DNA from: Candidatus Aminicenantota bacterium
GTDB lineage: Bacteria > Acidobacteriota > Aminicenantia > S016-38
Length of the DNA stretch: 10,037 bases
Direction: 5' to 3'
Assembly (NCBI GenBank): GCA_027062035.1
Contig: JAMOUL010000326.1
Coordinates: forward strand, 1-10,037
Positions 1-7,068 of the stretch are shown one piece after another (position 1 is the first letter of the stretch; every line of letters begins with the position of its first letter). Under the pieces are notes generated by a model. The model had not been told where the DNA came from. It was given only the letters and a program-made list of their open reading frames with translations, and made no database searches. The position numbers were made by a program, and so were the translations under genes.

Positions 1-483
1 AATAAAAGCCCTTTCAATATTGCGCACCGCACAAACTGCTTCCAGCTGGGTACGTCCCTGTACCCCTGCTCCGAATATGGCCACTGTTCTGGAATCTTCC
101 CTCGCCAGATATGAGGTTGCCACGCCTGAGGCTGCTCCTGTTCTCAGGGCGGTAAGTGTTCCTCCTTCCAGAACTCCCAGTGGAGCTCCGGTTTTTCCAT
201 CCGCCAGAATAACAAGGGAGAAGGCCAGGGGTAATCCCTTTTCCGGATTTTTGTTGAAGAGGGAAATTAATTTCAGGCTTATTCCATCTTCGATTGGAAG
301 ATAGGCAGGCATAATGAGGGTTACTGCCTCCCTTTCTGGAATGTTCATAACGGTTCTCATGGGTACACGGGCTCCACCCAGGGAAAGCTGAAAGAAAGCT
401 TCCTTTACAGCCTGTATTGCATCTTCCATTGGAAGTGCCATTTTTACGTCATTTGCTGATAAAAACCGGATTTTAAGTTCCAT
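1..483 (-). CDS. Ornithine cyclodeaminase/mu-crystallin family reductase, probable delta1-pyrroline-2-carboxylate reductase (partial, C-terminus off the left edge)
   Basis: My reverse-strand translation gives 161 residues from an ATG at 483, open to base 1. Seen: the substrate-binding half of the family with a conserved Lys in SLKLIS (K71), the TALRTGAASG segment (R114), and then the start of the Rossmann domain with the dinucleotide loop GAGVQGRTQ (residues 138-146). The family is normally about 310-340 residues, so roughly half is present. Family members include ornithine cyclodeaminase, ketimine reductases, some alanine dehydrogenases and delta1-pyrroline-2-carboxylate (Pyr2C) reductase, which reduces Pyr2C to L-proline with NAD(P)H. 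The gene begins 4 nt after a probable trans-3-hydroxyproline dehydratase, whose product is Pyr2C, and this favours Pyr2C reductase. That assignment is inference from context; ornithine cyclodeaminase remains the main alternative. The start is supported by GAGGTG, which overlaps the upstream stop codon and sits 5 nt before the ATG. Confidence 0.88.
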   Translation of the reverse strand, partial: MELKIRFLSANDVKMALPMEDAIQAVKEAFFQLSLGGARVPMRTVMNIPEREAVTLIMPAYLPIEDGISLKLISLFNKNPEKGLPLAFSLVILADGKTGAPLGVLEGGTLTALRTGAASGVATSYLAREDSRTVAIFGAGVQGRTQLEAVCAVRNIERAFI

Positions 484-487
484 TTTT

Positions 488-1522
488 TCACCTCAAAAAG
501 AATCCGTACTTGAGAGGGTCAGCAGGATCAATTAAAAACTGATTTTTCCCGACTATGTAGGCCTTACCTTCTACCTCAGGTATTACAGCCCTGTAGGGAC
601 CAAATTCTACCTCCTTTACGACCCTCCCCTTAAATTTTGTGCCTATAATGCTTTCAATGGTTATAACTTCTCCCCTTTTTATTTCTCCCCGGGCATAATG
701 CAGTGCGAGCCTTGCGCTTACCCCCGTTCCTGTGGGGCTTCGGTCCACCTCGCCATCGGCGAAAATACAGACGTTTCTGCTATGGGAATCTCTGTCCTCA
801 GGCGAGCAGATGAATATGGTTCCATAGAGAAAACCGAGGTCGCTGTCAAAGGGATGTTTTATAGATCTGGTGGACATTATTGCCCTTTTAATTTCCATTC
901 CTGCCTGAATAAGAGCTTTCTGATTTTCAGGAGTGCATCTGAGTCCAAGGTGTTCGGCGTCTACAAAGGCATAGAAGGCACCTCCAAAGGCAATATCATA
1001 TTTTATTTTCCCCAATCCTGGAACTTTTATATTTTCATCCAGAACGAGTACAAAGGATGGTACATTGTGAAAGTAAACGCTTTCCACACGAGTCCCCTTT
1101 ACCCTCGCATGGGCAACCACCAGCCCTGCAGGTGTGTCTATCTTCAGGATTGTCTCTGGCTCGTTTGCAGGAAACATCCCTGTTTCCAGTAGGACGGTGG
1201 TGAGGGCAATGATGCCGTGTCCACACATTGTGCTGAAGCCTTCATTGTGGATAAACAATACTCCAAGATCCGCATCAGGGGAAACCGGCGCCGTTATAAT
1301 TGCACCGTACATATCTGCATGGCCCCTGGGTTCCCACATTAAAGCCCTTCTGAGATGGTCAATATTCTCCATTGCCCATCTTCTTTTTTCCACCATTGTT
1401 GCCCCTGGAATATCAGGAAGTCCATCGATTATTACCCTCAGTGGTTCCCCTGCAGCATGGGAATCGATGGTTTTTATTATTTGCCAGTCAGATGGCGGTT
1501 TCCAGTCATATCCAGAGCTCAT
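488..1522 (-). CDS. Proline racemase family protein, probable trans-3-hydroxy-L-proline dehydratase
   Basis: A 344-residue protein of the proline racemase/hydroxyproline epimerase fold. Seen: the N-terminal family signature TIDSHAAGEPLRV (residues 18-30), the first catalytic site MCGHG with C100 and H102, the LGFLYGTIF segment (229-237), and the second site DRSPTGTG with D260 and T264. Racemases and 4-hydroxyproline epimerases carry a Cys at the second site. Replacement by Thr while the first Cys is kept is the known signature of trans-3-hydroxy-L-proline dehydratase (human L3HYPDH type), which removes water to give delta1-pyrroline-2-carboxylate. The length matches the family. It is cytoplasmic, with no signal peptide. 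It starts 8 nt after the peptidase gene, with TAAGG overlapping that stop codon as the ribosome site, and the reductase gene follows 4 nt downstream, so the two consecutive steps to proline are adjacent. Family membership is near certain; the dehydratase role is well supported but untested. Confidence 0.92.
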   Translation of the reverse strand: MSSGYDWKPPSDWQIIKTIDSHAAGEPLRVIIDGLPDIPGATMVEKRRWAMENIDHLRRALMWEPRGHADMYGAIITAPVSPDADLGVLFIHNEGFSTMCGHGIIALTTVLLETGMFPANEPETILKIDTPAGLVVAHARVKGTRVESVYFHNVPSFVLVLDENIKVPGLGKIKYDIAFGGAFYAFVDAEHLGLRCTPENQKALIQAGMEIKRAIMSTRSIKHPFDSDLGFLYGTIFICSPEDRDSHSRNVCIFADGEVDRSPTGTGVSARLALHYARGEIKRGEVITIESIIGTKFKGRVVKEVEFGPYRAVIPEVEGKAYIVGKNQFLIDPADPLKYGFFLR

Positions 1523-1530
1523 ATCAGGCC

Positions 1531-2922
1531 TTATTTGTTTCTTATGGCTTCCACTTCCTCTATTTTTTTTGGAATGGGTTTTCCAAGGACACGATGTCCT
1601 GTCTCGGTAACCAGGACATCATCTTCTATTCGTATTCCTCCAAAGTTTTTATATTCCTCCACTTTTTCATAATTTATAAAGGATGTGAATTTTCCTTCAT
1701 TTTTCCACCTGTCTATCAATGCCGGTATAAAGTAAATCCCGGGTTCTACTGTAAGGACAAAGCCAGGTTTAAGTTCCTTTGCCAGCCGGAGATATGCCAG
1801 ACCGAACTGATCACTTCTTTTTACAGTGTGGTTGTAGCCGACATAATCCTCTCCAAGTCCTTCCATGTCATGAACATCCAGACCCATCATGTGTCCCAGA
1901 CCGTGGGGGAAGAATAGTGCGTGAGCTCCTTCTGCTACTGCTTCTTCAATATCTCCCTTCATGAGTCCAAGTTCCTTCAGTCCTGAAGCAATGTTCTTTG
2001 CGGTCATAAGGTGTATTTCCCTGTATTTTATTCCGGGTTTTATGGCTTCGATTGCCTTCATCTGGGCGTTTAAAACAATACTGTAAATTTCACTCTGTTT
2101 CTGAGTGAATTTTTTACCTCCAGGAAAAGTTCTGGTTATATCACCTGCATAATGAAGGGGGGATTCGCCGCCGGCATCCACAAGGACGAGGTTTTCCTCT
2201 TTTATTATGTTGTCGGTAGGGGAGTTGTGCAGGATCTCTCCATGGGTGGTTAGAATTATCGGGAAGGAAAGATATCCACCCATTGAAATAGTAAGTCCTT
2301 CCATTATGCCCGCTATTTCCCTTTCCCTCATTCCGGGCTTTGTGACTTCCATAGCCTTCATGTGTATGGCCCTTGTTATTTCCATTGCCTTCTCTATTTC
2401 TTCTATTTCCTCAGGGGATTTTACAGATCTCATTTCAACCACTGCCTTTATGAGTTCAACCGATGCACCCTTTCCTGCCTCTTCAGGTGAAATTCCGAGA
2501 AGTCTGGAAAGCTTTATGAGGTGTTCAGCCCGATAAGGGGGAAGGTAGTGTATTTTTCTTCCCCTTTCCACCGCTTCCTTAATAATATCACTGAGCTCTT
2601 CCGGTGGTGCTGTTTCCTTTACCCCTACCCTTTCTGCCTTCTCCTTTATGGGAGGAAGATAGCCCATCCATATTATGTCTTCAATGGTCACATCTGTTCC
2701 GAAAATTATCTCCCTTCCCTCCTCAAAGTCGATAATAGCCGCAAGACCGGGTTCATCCAGTCCGAAGTAGTAGAGAAAGGAACTGTCCTGTCTGAAGTGA
2801 GGATATACGTTTGCTCTGTAGTTCATTGGAACATCATCGTTCCCAAGGAAAAGGGCCATTCCTGTTTTTACGATTTCCCTGAGTTTTTTTCTTCTTTCCA
2901 CATAAATTTCTGACTTAAACAT
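1531..2922 (-). CDS. M24 family Xaa-Pro aminopeptidase/prolidase (PepP-like)
   Basis: A 463-residue dinuclear metallopeptidase. Residues 1-130 form an aminopeptidase P N-terminal domain (FLGNDDVPMNYRAN, then QDSSFLYYFGLDEP). Residues about 172-440 form the pita-bread M24 catalytic domain. The five expected metal ligands are visible: D249 (VLVDAGGE), D261 (YAGDITRTF), H344 (HGLGHMMGLDVHD), E393 (TVEPGIYF) and E433 (GIRIEDDVLVTE). Such enzymes cleave X-Pro bonds, either from the N-terminus of peptides or in dipeptides; in this operon Xaa-Hyp or Pro-Hyp peptides are the likely substrates (inference). There is no signal peptide, so it acts in the cytoplasm after peptide uptake. The length slightly exceeds E. 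coli PepP, with about 35 extra residues between H344 and E393, as in the longer bacterial aminopeptidase P group. A strong AAAGGAGG precedes the ATG. I cannot separate aminopeptidase P from prolidase by motif. Confidence 0.95.
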   Translation of the reverse strand: MFKSEIYVERRKKLREIVKTGMALFLGNDDVPMNYRANVYPHFRQDSSFLYYFGLDEPGLAAIIDFEEGREIIFGTDVTIEDIIWMGYLPPIKEKAERVGVKETAPPEELSDIIKEAVERGRKIHYLPPYRAEHLIKLSRLLGISPEEAGKGASVELIKAVVEMRSVKSPEEIEEIEKAMEITRAIHMKAMEVTKPGMREREIAGIMEGLTISMGGYLSFPIILTTHGEILHNSPTDNIIKEENLVLVDAGGESPLHYAGDITRTFPGGKKFTQKQSEIYSIVLNAQMKAIEAIKPGIKYREIHLMTAKNIASGLKELGLMKGDIEEAVAEGAHALFFPHGLGHMMGLDVHDMEGLGEDYVGYNHTVKRSDQFGLAYLRLAKELKPGFVLTVEPGIYFIPALIDRWKNEGKFTSFINYEKVEEYKNFGGIRIEDDVLVTETGHRVLGKPIPKKIEEVEAIRNK

Positions 2923-2933
2923 GATTTCCTCCT

Positions 2934-5300
2934 TTAAAAGCTCTCATGTTCAGTTCTTGCAATTATTTCATCCTGTAAATCCTTCCCCAGATTAACGAAA
3001 TAATCACTGTATCCAGCAACCCTCACTATTAAATCCCTGTACTTTTCTGGATTTCTCTGGGCCTCCCTGAGGGTCTCAGCGCTGATAACGTTAAACTGGA
3101 TGTGATGCCCGTCATAACGGAAATAGGTTCTCACCAGATGGGCGAGTTTGTCAATTCCTTCTTCGTCTTTAAGGAGGGTTGGGGTGAACTTCTGGTTGAG
3201 GAGGGTACCACCGGTTCTTACATGGTCGAATTTAGCCACCGATTTTACCGCAGCGGTGGGGCCGCGCCGATCCGCTCCCTGACTGGGAGAGACTCCATCG
3301 GAAAGGGGTTCCCCCGCCCGTCTTCCGTTTGGTGTGGCACCGGTAACCTTCCCAAAATAGATATGGACCGTTGTGGGCAGAAGGTTTACACGGTATTTTC
3401 CCCCTTTGGTATTGGGCCTTCCGTCCAGTATATCGAAATATGTTTCAAAGACCTGCCTTGCAAGGGAGTCTGCATAGTCATCGTCGTTTCCATACTTCGG
3501 TGCCTGATTTAAAAGAAGCTGGCGTATCTTTTCCTCTCCTTCAAAGTTTCTGGCAAGAACCCTGAGGAGTTTCTCCATGGTGATTATCTTTTTATCGTAA
3601 ACCACATATTTTATTGCTGCGAGGGAATCCGTTATTGTTCCCATTCCCACCCCCTGGATGTAGGTGGAATTGTAGCGAGGTCCGCCGTCATGGTAGTCCC
3701 TTCCCTTTTCTATACAGTCGTCAATGAGGAGGGACATAAAGGGCGAGGGCATATACTCTGCATAGAGCCTTTCTATGATGTTGTTTCCCTTGATTTTAAG
3801 ATCCACAAAATAACCGAGCTGTTTTCTGTAGGCTTCAAAGAGTTCGTCAAAGGTCTTGAAGTCCCTGGGGTCCCCGGTCTCTATCCCCACCATTTTGCCT
3901 GTCACCGGGTCTATTCCGTTGTTTAGGGTTATTTCCAGAATCTTCGGCCAGTTTATGTAACCGGTGAGGGTTGTGCTTTCCTTTCCGAAGGCGCTTATTG
4001 TTACACAGCCGCTTGGACCCCCAAGTCTTGCATCCTCAAGGCTCTTTCCCTGCCGCAGAAATTCCATGATTATGGCATCGGTATTAAAGAAGGAAGGCTG
4101 GCCAAATCCCTTTCTTACCACTTCTATGGCCTTTTTTAAAAAGGCATCTGGATTTTTCTTGCTGAGCTGCACGCATGTGCTGGGCATCATAAGTTCCATT
4201 TCTCCAAGGACGTCAAGAATAAGATAGGAGAGCTCGTTTACCGCATCATTTCCATCCTTTGTAAGTCCACCGACATTTATAAGGGAAAAATCCTGGTATG
4301 TTGCGCTCTGTTCCTCTGTAATGCCAACCTTTGGAGGGGCAGGCTGGTTATTGAACTTTATCCAGAAGCACTCAAGGAGTTCCTTTGCCATATCCCTGGT
4401 TAAATTTCCCTTTTCGAGGTCCTTTTTGTAGAAGGGATAGAGGTTAAGGTCAAGTCGTCCGGGGTTGAAAGAATCCCAGAGATTCAGCTCCAGGGTTACT
4501 CCCAGATGTATGAACCAGTACATCTGTAATGCTTCCCAGAAATCCCTGGGTGCATGTGCAGGAACCCTGTTGCATACCCCGGCTATTTTTTCAAGCTCCT
4601 TTTTTCTCCCAGGGTCACTTTCCTTTTCTGCCATTTCCGCGGCGAGCTTTGAGTACCTTTTTCCAAGAGTTATTATGGCATCAGCGGCTATTTTCATAGC
4701 TTTAAGTTGCTGTTCCTTTCTGTAGGCTTCAGGGTCGTTTATGTAATCCAGGGCTTCCATCTGGCGGTCTATCTTTCTTTTAAAGTCCTCCATTCCCATG
4801 TGATATATCCTGTCGTTCATTATTGCATGGCCGGGTGCCCGCTGTTCCATGAACTCCGTAAATACTCCGGCTTCAAAGGCTGCGTGCCATCGCTCGTCCA
4901 TTGCAGCGAATACTCTCTCCCTCATGGTTTTTCCCTTCCAGAAGGGTATTATTTTTTCCCTGTAGACCTTCTTTACTTCTTCGCTTACAGCAAAGCGGGT
5001 TTTCTCCCTTGTGCTCATAATTTCGAAATCTTCAATAGAGTGGGTTGTAAGCTCAGGATAAGTGGGAGTTGCCTTTGGAGCAGGTCCCTTTTCTCCTACT
5101 ATAAGCTCTCCATCGTCTATATGTATTTCTTTGTGTTCCATTATGTACTTCAGGGCAAGGGCTCTGGCAATGGGTGTGGAAACTCTTTCCGGGATTCCAG
5201 TTTTATAAAATTCAGTTATTAGTTCTGCCCTTTCGCCTGATACGTAGGGCTCGGTCCTTACGCTTTTTTCCCTTAATTTTTTAACCCTTTCAGTCATCAT
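2934..5300 (-). CDS. Glycyl radical enzyme, trans-4-hydroxyproline dehydratase (HypD)-like, with altered Cys-x-Glu motif
   Basis: A 788-residue glycyl radical enzyme, close to the usual length of HypD. Seen: a PFL-like N-terminal domain, the thiyl-radical cysteine C432 in GPSGCVTI, and the C-terminal glycyl radical loop RVAGYSDYF with G763. HypD dehydrates trans-4-hydroxy-L-proline to pyrroline-5-carboxylate. From memory of the C. difficile HypD structure, its active-site residues F152, H160, D278, S334, F340, C434, Y450, T645 and G765 correspond here, at a constant offset of -2, to F150, H158, D276, S332, F338, C432, Y448, T643 and G763. The single exception is E436, the catalytic acid/base of the C-x-E motif, which is T434 (codon ACA). 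The substrate pocket thus looks hydroxyproline-like, but the dehydration chemistry is uncertain. It needs the activase encoded 1 nt upstream. GGAGGATAAAATGATG spans that junction; the first ATG was taken, though the second, one codon later, is equally possible. Confidence 0.96.
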   Translation of the reverse strand: MMTERVKKLREKSVRTEPYVSGERAELITEFYKTGIPERVSTPIARALALKYIMEHKEIHIDDGELIVGEKGPAPKATPTYPELTTHSIEDFEIMSTREKTRFAVSEEVKKVYREKIIPFWKGKTMRERVFAAMDERWHAAFEAGVFTEFMEQRAPGHAIMNDRIYHMGMEDFKRKIDRQMEALDYINDPEAYRKEQQLKAMKIAADAIITLGKRYSKLAAEMAEKESDPGRKKELEKIAGVCNRVPAHAPRDFWEALQMYWFIHLGVTLELNLWDSFNPGRLDLNLYPFYKKDLEKGNLTRDMAKELLECFWIKFNNQPAPPKVGITEEQSATYQDFSLINVGGLTKDGNDAVNELSYLILDVLGEMELMMPSTCVQLSKKNPDAFLKKAIEVVRKGFGQPSFFNTDAIIMEFLRQGKSLEDARLGGPSGCVTISAFGKESTTLTGYINWPKILEITLNNGIDPVTGKMVGIETGDPRDFKTFDELFEAYRKQLGYFVDLKIKGNNIIERLYAEYMPSPFMSLLIDDCIEKGRDYHDGGPRYNSTYIQGVGMGTITDSLAAIKYVVYDKKIITMEKLLRVLARNFEGEEKIRQLLLNQAPKYGNDDDYADSLARQVFETYFDILDGRPNTKGGKYRVNLLPTTVHIYFGKVTGATPNGRRAGEPLSDGVSPSQGADRRGPTAAVKSVAKFDHVRTGGTLLNQKFTPTLLKDEEGIDKLAHLVRTYFRYDGHHIQFNVISAETLREAQRNPEKYRDLIVRVAGYSDYFVNLGKDLQDEIIARTEHESF

Positions 5301-5301
5301 T

Positions 5302-6207
5302 TTATCCTCCTATTTTTACCCTCAGGCCGTATTTTTCGAATTTATGTTTTATCTCCTCCATCTTTTCTTCCCCGGGGGTTGCTACCAGATATGGTTTCCA
5401 GGGGCGGTCCAGCCTTTTGAATTTGTTTATCCATGAATTGTGGTAGGGCAGGAGACTGACATATTCAATTTCCGGAAGGGATGCGATAAACCTTGCTGTT
5501 TCTTCCAGGTTTTTTCTGTCGTCATTAATACCCGGGATTACAGGGAACCTTACGTTGATCTTTTTCCCCTTTTTAGAAAGATAACGAAGATTTTCCAGAA
5601 TGGGTTCATTCGGGACTCCAGTCAGTGTCCGGTGCTTTTTGTTATCCATTAATTTTATGTCGTAAAGGAACAGGTCAACGAACTCACTCACTCTATCCAG
5701 GGCTTCCTTCCCGGTATATCCGGTGGTATCCAGGGCAATATGAATATACCTTTCCCTGCATTTTTTAAGGATTTCTAAAAGAAAATTAAGCTGCATCAAC
5801 GGTTCCCCTCCGGAAAAAGTAACCCCTCCACCTGATTCGTCATAGAAGATAAGATCCCTTTCAATTTCCTGCATAACTTCTTCCACCGTATATTTTCTGC
5901 CTACGATTTCTATGGCTTCCGGATGGCATACCTTGAGGCATTCACCGCAGAGGTCACATTTATTCGCATCTATTTCAGGGAACTTTCCATTCATGGAGAT
6001 GGCGCCGGTGGGACATACCTCCACGCAGTCTCCACATGAGATGCACCTGTCCTCCCAGAATATCAATTCTCTTTCCATTTTTATCCCTTCAGGGTTATGG
6101 CACCAGGGGCAGTGCAGGGGACATCCCTTGAAGAATATAGTGGTTCTTATACCCGGACCATCATGGATGGCGTATCGTTTGATGTCAAATATAACCCCCT
6201 CAGGCAA
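5302..6207 (-). CDS. Glycyl radical enzyme activating enzyme (radical SAM, two extra 4Fe-4S clusters)
   Basis: This activase installs the glycyl radical on the adjacent GRE using S-adenosylmethionine. Numbering from a TTG nine codons upstream (6234): the radical-SAM cysteines are C38, C42 and C45 in GCPLHCPWC (CX3CX2C). A ferredoxin-like insert follows with two CX2CX2CX3C sites (C64/67/70/74 and C93/96/99/103), the mark of activases for GREs other than PFL. The SAM-binding FSGGEP is at 140-145. The frame has no ATG near its start. I prefer the TTG at 6207: it has AGGGAGG at a 6-nt spacing, overlaps the regulator stop by 8 nt and gives a 301-residue protein starting PEGVIFDIKRYAIHDGPGIRT, as is usual for the family. 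The TTG at 6234 has a weaker AAGGA site and would overlap the regulator by 35 nt. Pairing with the GRE one base downstream makes the function secure; the start is less so. Confidence 0.93.
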   Translation of the reverse strand: MPEGVIFDIKRYAIHDGPGIRTTIFFKGCPLHCPWCHNPEGIKMERELIFWEDRCISCGDCVEVCPTGAISMNGKFPEIDANKCDLCGECLKVCHPEAIEIVGRKYTVEEVMQEIERDLIFYDESGGGVTFSGGEPLMQLNFLLEILKKCRERYIHIALDTTGYTGKEALDRVSEFVDLFLYDIKLMDNKKHRTLTGVPNEPILENLRYLSKKGKKINVRFPVIPGINDDRKNLEETARFIASLPEIEYVSLLPYHNSWINKFKRLDRPWKPYLVATPGEEKMEEIKHKFEKYGLRVKIGG

Positions 6208-6931
6208 GTGTTTCCTCCCTGTATTTTTCTCCAAGGATTTCCTTCAGTTTTTTCTGGTATTCCTCAAGGGGATAATACTTCACAATGAACTTTTTCTGTA
6301 CCTCAAAGGACCAGTGAACATCCCTTATGAACTCTGCTGCGAGTTTTGGATTTTCCTGCTCAAGGAGTTTAAGAAATTCCTGATGTTCCTTTATGGAAGC
6401 TTCCTCCCATTCTTTCAGGTAACCCTTTTGCCTTGGGAAGTCGTATAACCTTTTCTTCAGCGTATTCACAATTTTTGTAAGCTGTTCGTTTTCGCATAGG
6501 TTCAGATATGTGTTATGAAATTCAAGATTTTTTTCGTAATAGGAATCAAAATCGTCCTTTTCAATGGCGAGTTTCATCGCCCTGTTTAACTCCTCCATTT
6601 TCTTTAAGTGTGCAGGTTTCATTCTGGTATAGGCGGTTAAAACTGCAGAGGCTTCCAGGGACCCGATTATCTGATATATATCCTTTATATCCCTGAGGGT
6701 TAAGACGTTTACAACCACTCCGCGTCTTGGAAGAATCCTTACAAAACCTTCCATTTCCAGCTGAAGTAAAGCCTCTCGCAAAGGAGTCTTACTCACTCCA
6801 AGTTCCCGTGCAGTTTTTTCCAGATTTATCAATGAGCCGGGGAGGATGTTTCCCCTGCTTAGTTGTTCCCTGAGGAAATCATAAACCTGTTCCTTCAGGG
6901 ATTTGTAAATAAGCGGTCCGTTTAATCCCAT
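6200..6931 (-). CDS. GntR family transcriptional regulator, FCD (FadR/VanR) subfamily
   Basis: A 243-residue regulator and the first gene of the minus-strand operon. Residues about 6-75 form the GntR winged helix-turn-helix: an N-terminal helix (YKSLKEQVYDFLREQL), the recognition segment ELGVSKTPLREALLQLEMEG and the wing RRGVVV. Residues about 80-215 form an all-helical FCD ligand domain with the three histidines that usually bind a metal ion (H139 in LEFHNTYL, H183 in KEHQEF, H206 in DVHWSF). Proteins of this group typically bind small carboxylates and release DNA when liganded. A hydroxyproline-pathway intermediate is the natural guess here, but it is inference. The ATG is preceded by AGGAG, 6 nt away. 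An inverted repeat lies directly upstream and overlaps the likely promoter, consistent with autorepression of the whole operon. Confidence 0.94.
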   Translation of the reverse strand: MGLNGPLIYKSLKEQVYDFLREQLSRGNILPGSLINLEKTARELGVSKTPLREALLQLEMEGFVRILPRRGVVVNVLTLRDIKDIYQIIGSLEASAVLTAYTRMKPAHLKKMEELNRAMKLAIEKDDFDSYYEKNLEFHNTYLNLCENEQLTKIVNTLKKRLYDFPRQKGYLKEWEEASIKEHQEFLKLLEQENPKLAAEFIRDVHWSFEVQKKFIVKYYPLEEYQKKLKEILGEKYREETLA

Positions 6932-6937
6932 GTTTTT

Positions 6938-6942
6938 CTCCT
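6938..6942 (-). promoter_or_regulatory. Ribosome binding site of the GntR regulator
   Basis: AGGAG on the minus strand, 6 nt before the ATG at 6931. It lies almost at the transcription start predicted from the candidate promoter, so the leader would be very short and its 5' end would fall inside the operator repeats. Confidence 0.6.
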
Positions 6943-6969
6943 GATATCTGATATATCACATATCAGATA
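6941..6969. promoter_or_regulatory. Operator-like inverted repeat with three heptamer half-sites
   Basis: A perfect inverted repeat with 10-bp arms: TATCTGATAT at 6945-6954 and ATATCAGATA at 6960-6969, separated by 5 bp. The heptamer CTGATAT occurs twice in direct tandem (6941-6947, 6948-6954) and once inverted (6960-6966). A further perfect palindrome, TGATATATCA, is nested at 6949-6958. It lies 10 bp upstream of the regulator start and overlaps the predicted -10 element, so it is the best candidate site for the adjacent GntR protein. The symmetry is seen directly; the binding partner is inferred. Confidence 0.72.
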
Positions 6970-6978
6970 GAAAGTCAA
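6950..6978 (-). promoter_or_regulatory. Candidate promoter of the minus-strand hydroxyproline operon
   Basis: On the minus strand, a -35-like TTGACT (6978-6973) is followed after 17 bp by a -10-like TATATC (6955-6950), preceded by TG plus one base (an extended -10). The -10 lies inside the inverted repeat, so a bound repressor would occlude polymerase. The match is moderate and the start site is not proven. Confidence 0.45.
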
Positions 6979-7001
6979 AAAATCCATTTTCCAACGATGA
7001 T

Positions 7002-7031
7002 TTGAAATATGGTGAATATTTTCTCTATTAT
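7002..7031 (+). promoter_or_regulatory. Candidate promoter of the TonB-dependent receptor
   Basis: TTGAAA at 7002-7007 and TATTAT at 7026-7031, separated by 18 bp; each hexamer matches 5 of 6 consensus bases. Transcription would start near 7038, leaving a leader of about 40 nt. The -35 is 32 bp beyond the operator-like repeat. The region is A+T rich, so a chance match is possible. Confidence 0.4.
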
Positions 7032-7060
7032 TCGTAATATACAAAAAAGAATTACTGGTA

Positions 7061-7068
7061 AAAGGAGG
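7061..7068 (+). promoter_or_regulatory. Ribosome binding site of the TonB-dependent receptor
   Basis: AAAGGAGG, a near-perfect Shine-Dalgarno sequence 9 nt before the ATG at 7078, fixes the start of the receptor gene. Confidence 0.8.

Noticed and set aside
488..1522. Proline racemase or 4-hydroxyproline 2-epimerase activity.
   Set aside because: Both need two catalytic cysteines; here the second is Thr264, the dehydratase signature.
1134..1917. Several plus-strand open frames of 105-181 codons opposite the dehydratase and peptidase genes.
   Set aside because: Their translations are low-complexity Phe/Ser/Pro-rich strings typical of the antisense of real genes, while the minus strand encodes full-length conserved enzymes.
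2934..5300. Pyruvate formate-lyase, glycerol dehydratase or choline TMA-lyase.
   Set aside because: Pyruvate formate-lyase has adjacent cysteines, absent here. The pocket residues and motifs such as GTLLNQKFTP and DGHHIQFNV follow HypD rather than the diol or choline enzymes, and no microcompartment genes are nearby.
2934..5300. HplG-type 4-hydroxy-D-proline C-N lyase.
   Set aside because: Not excluded, but no epimerase with two cysteines and no 2-amino-4-ketopentanoate thiolase genes are seen, and I cannot recall HplG residues well enough to match them.
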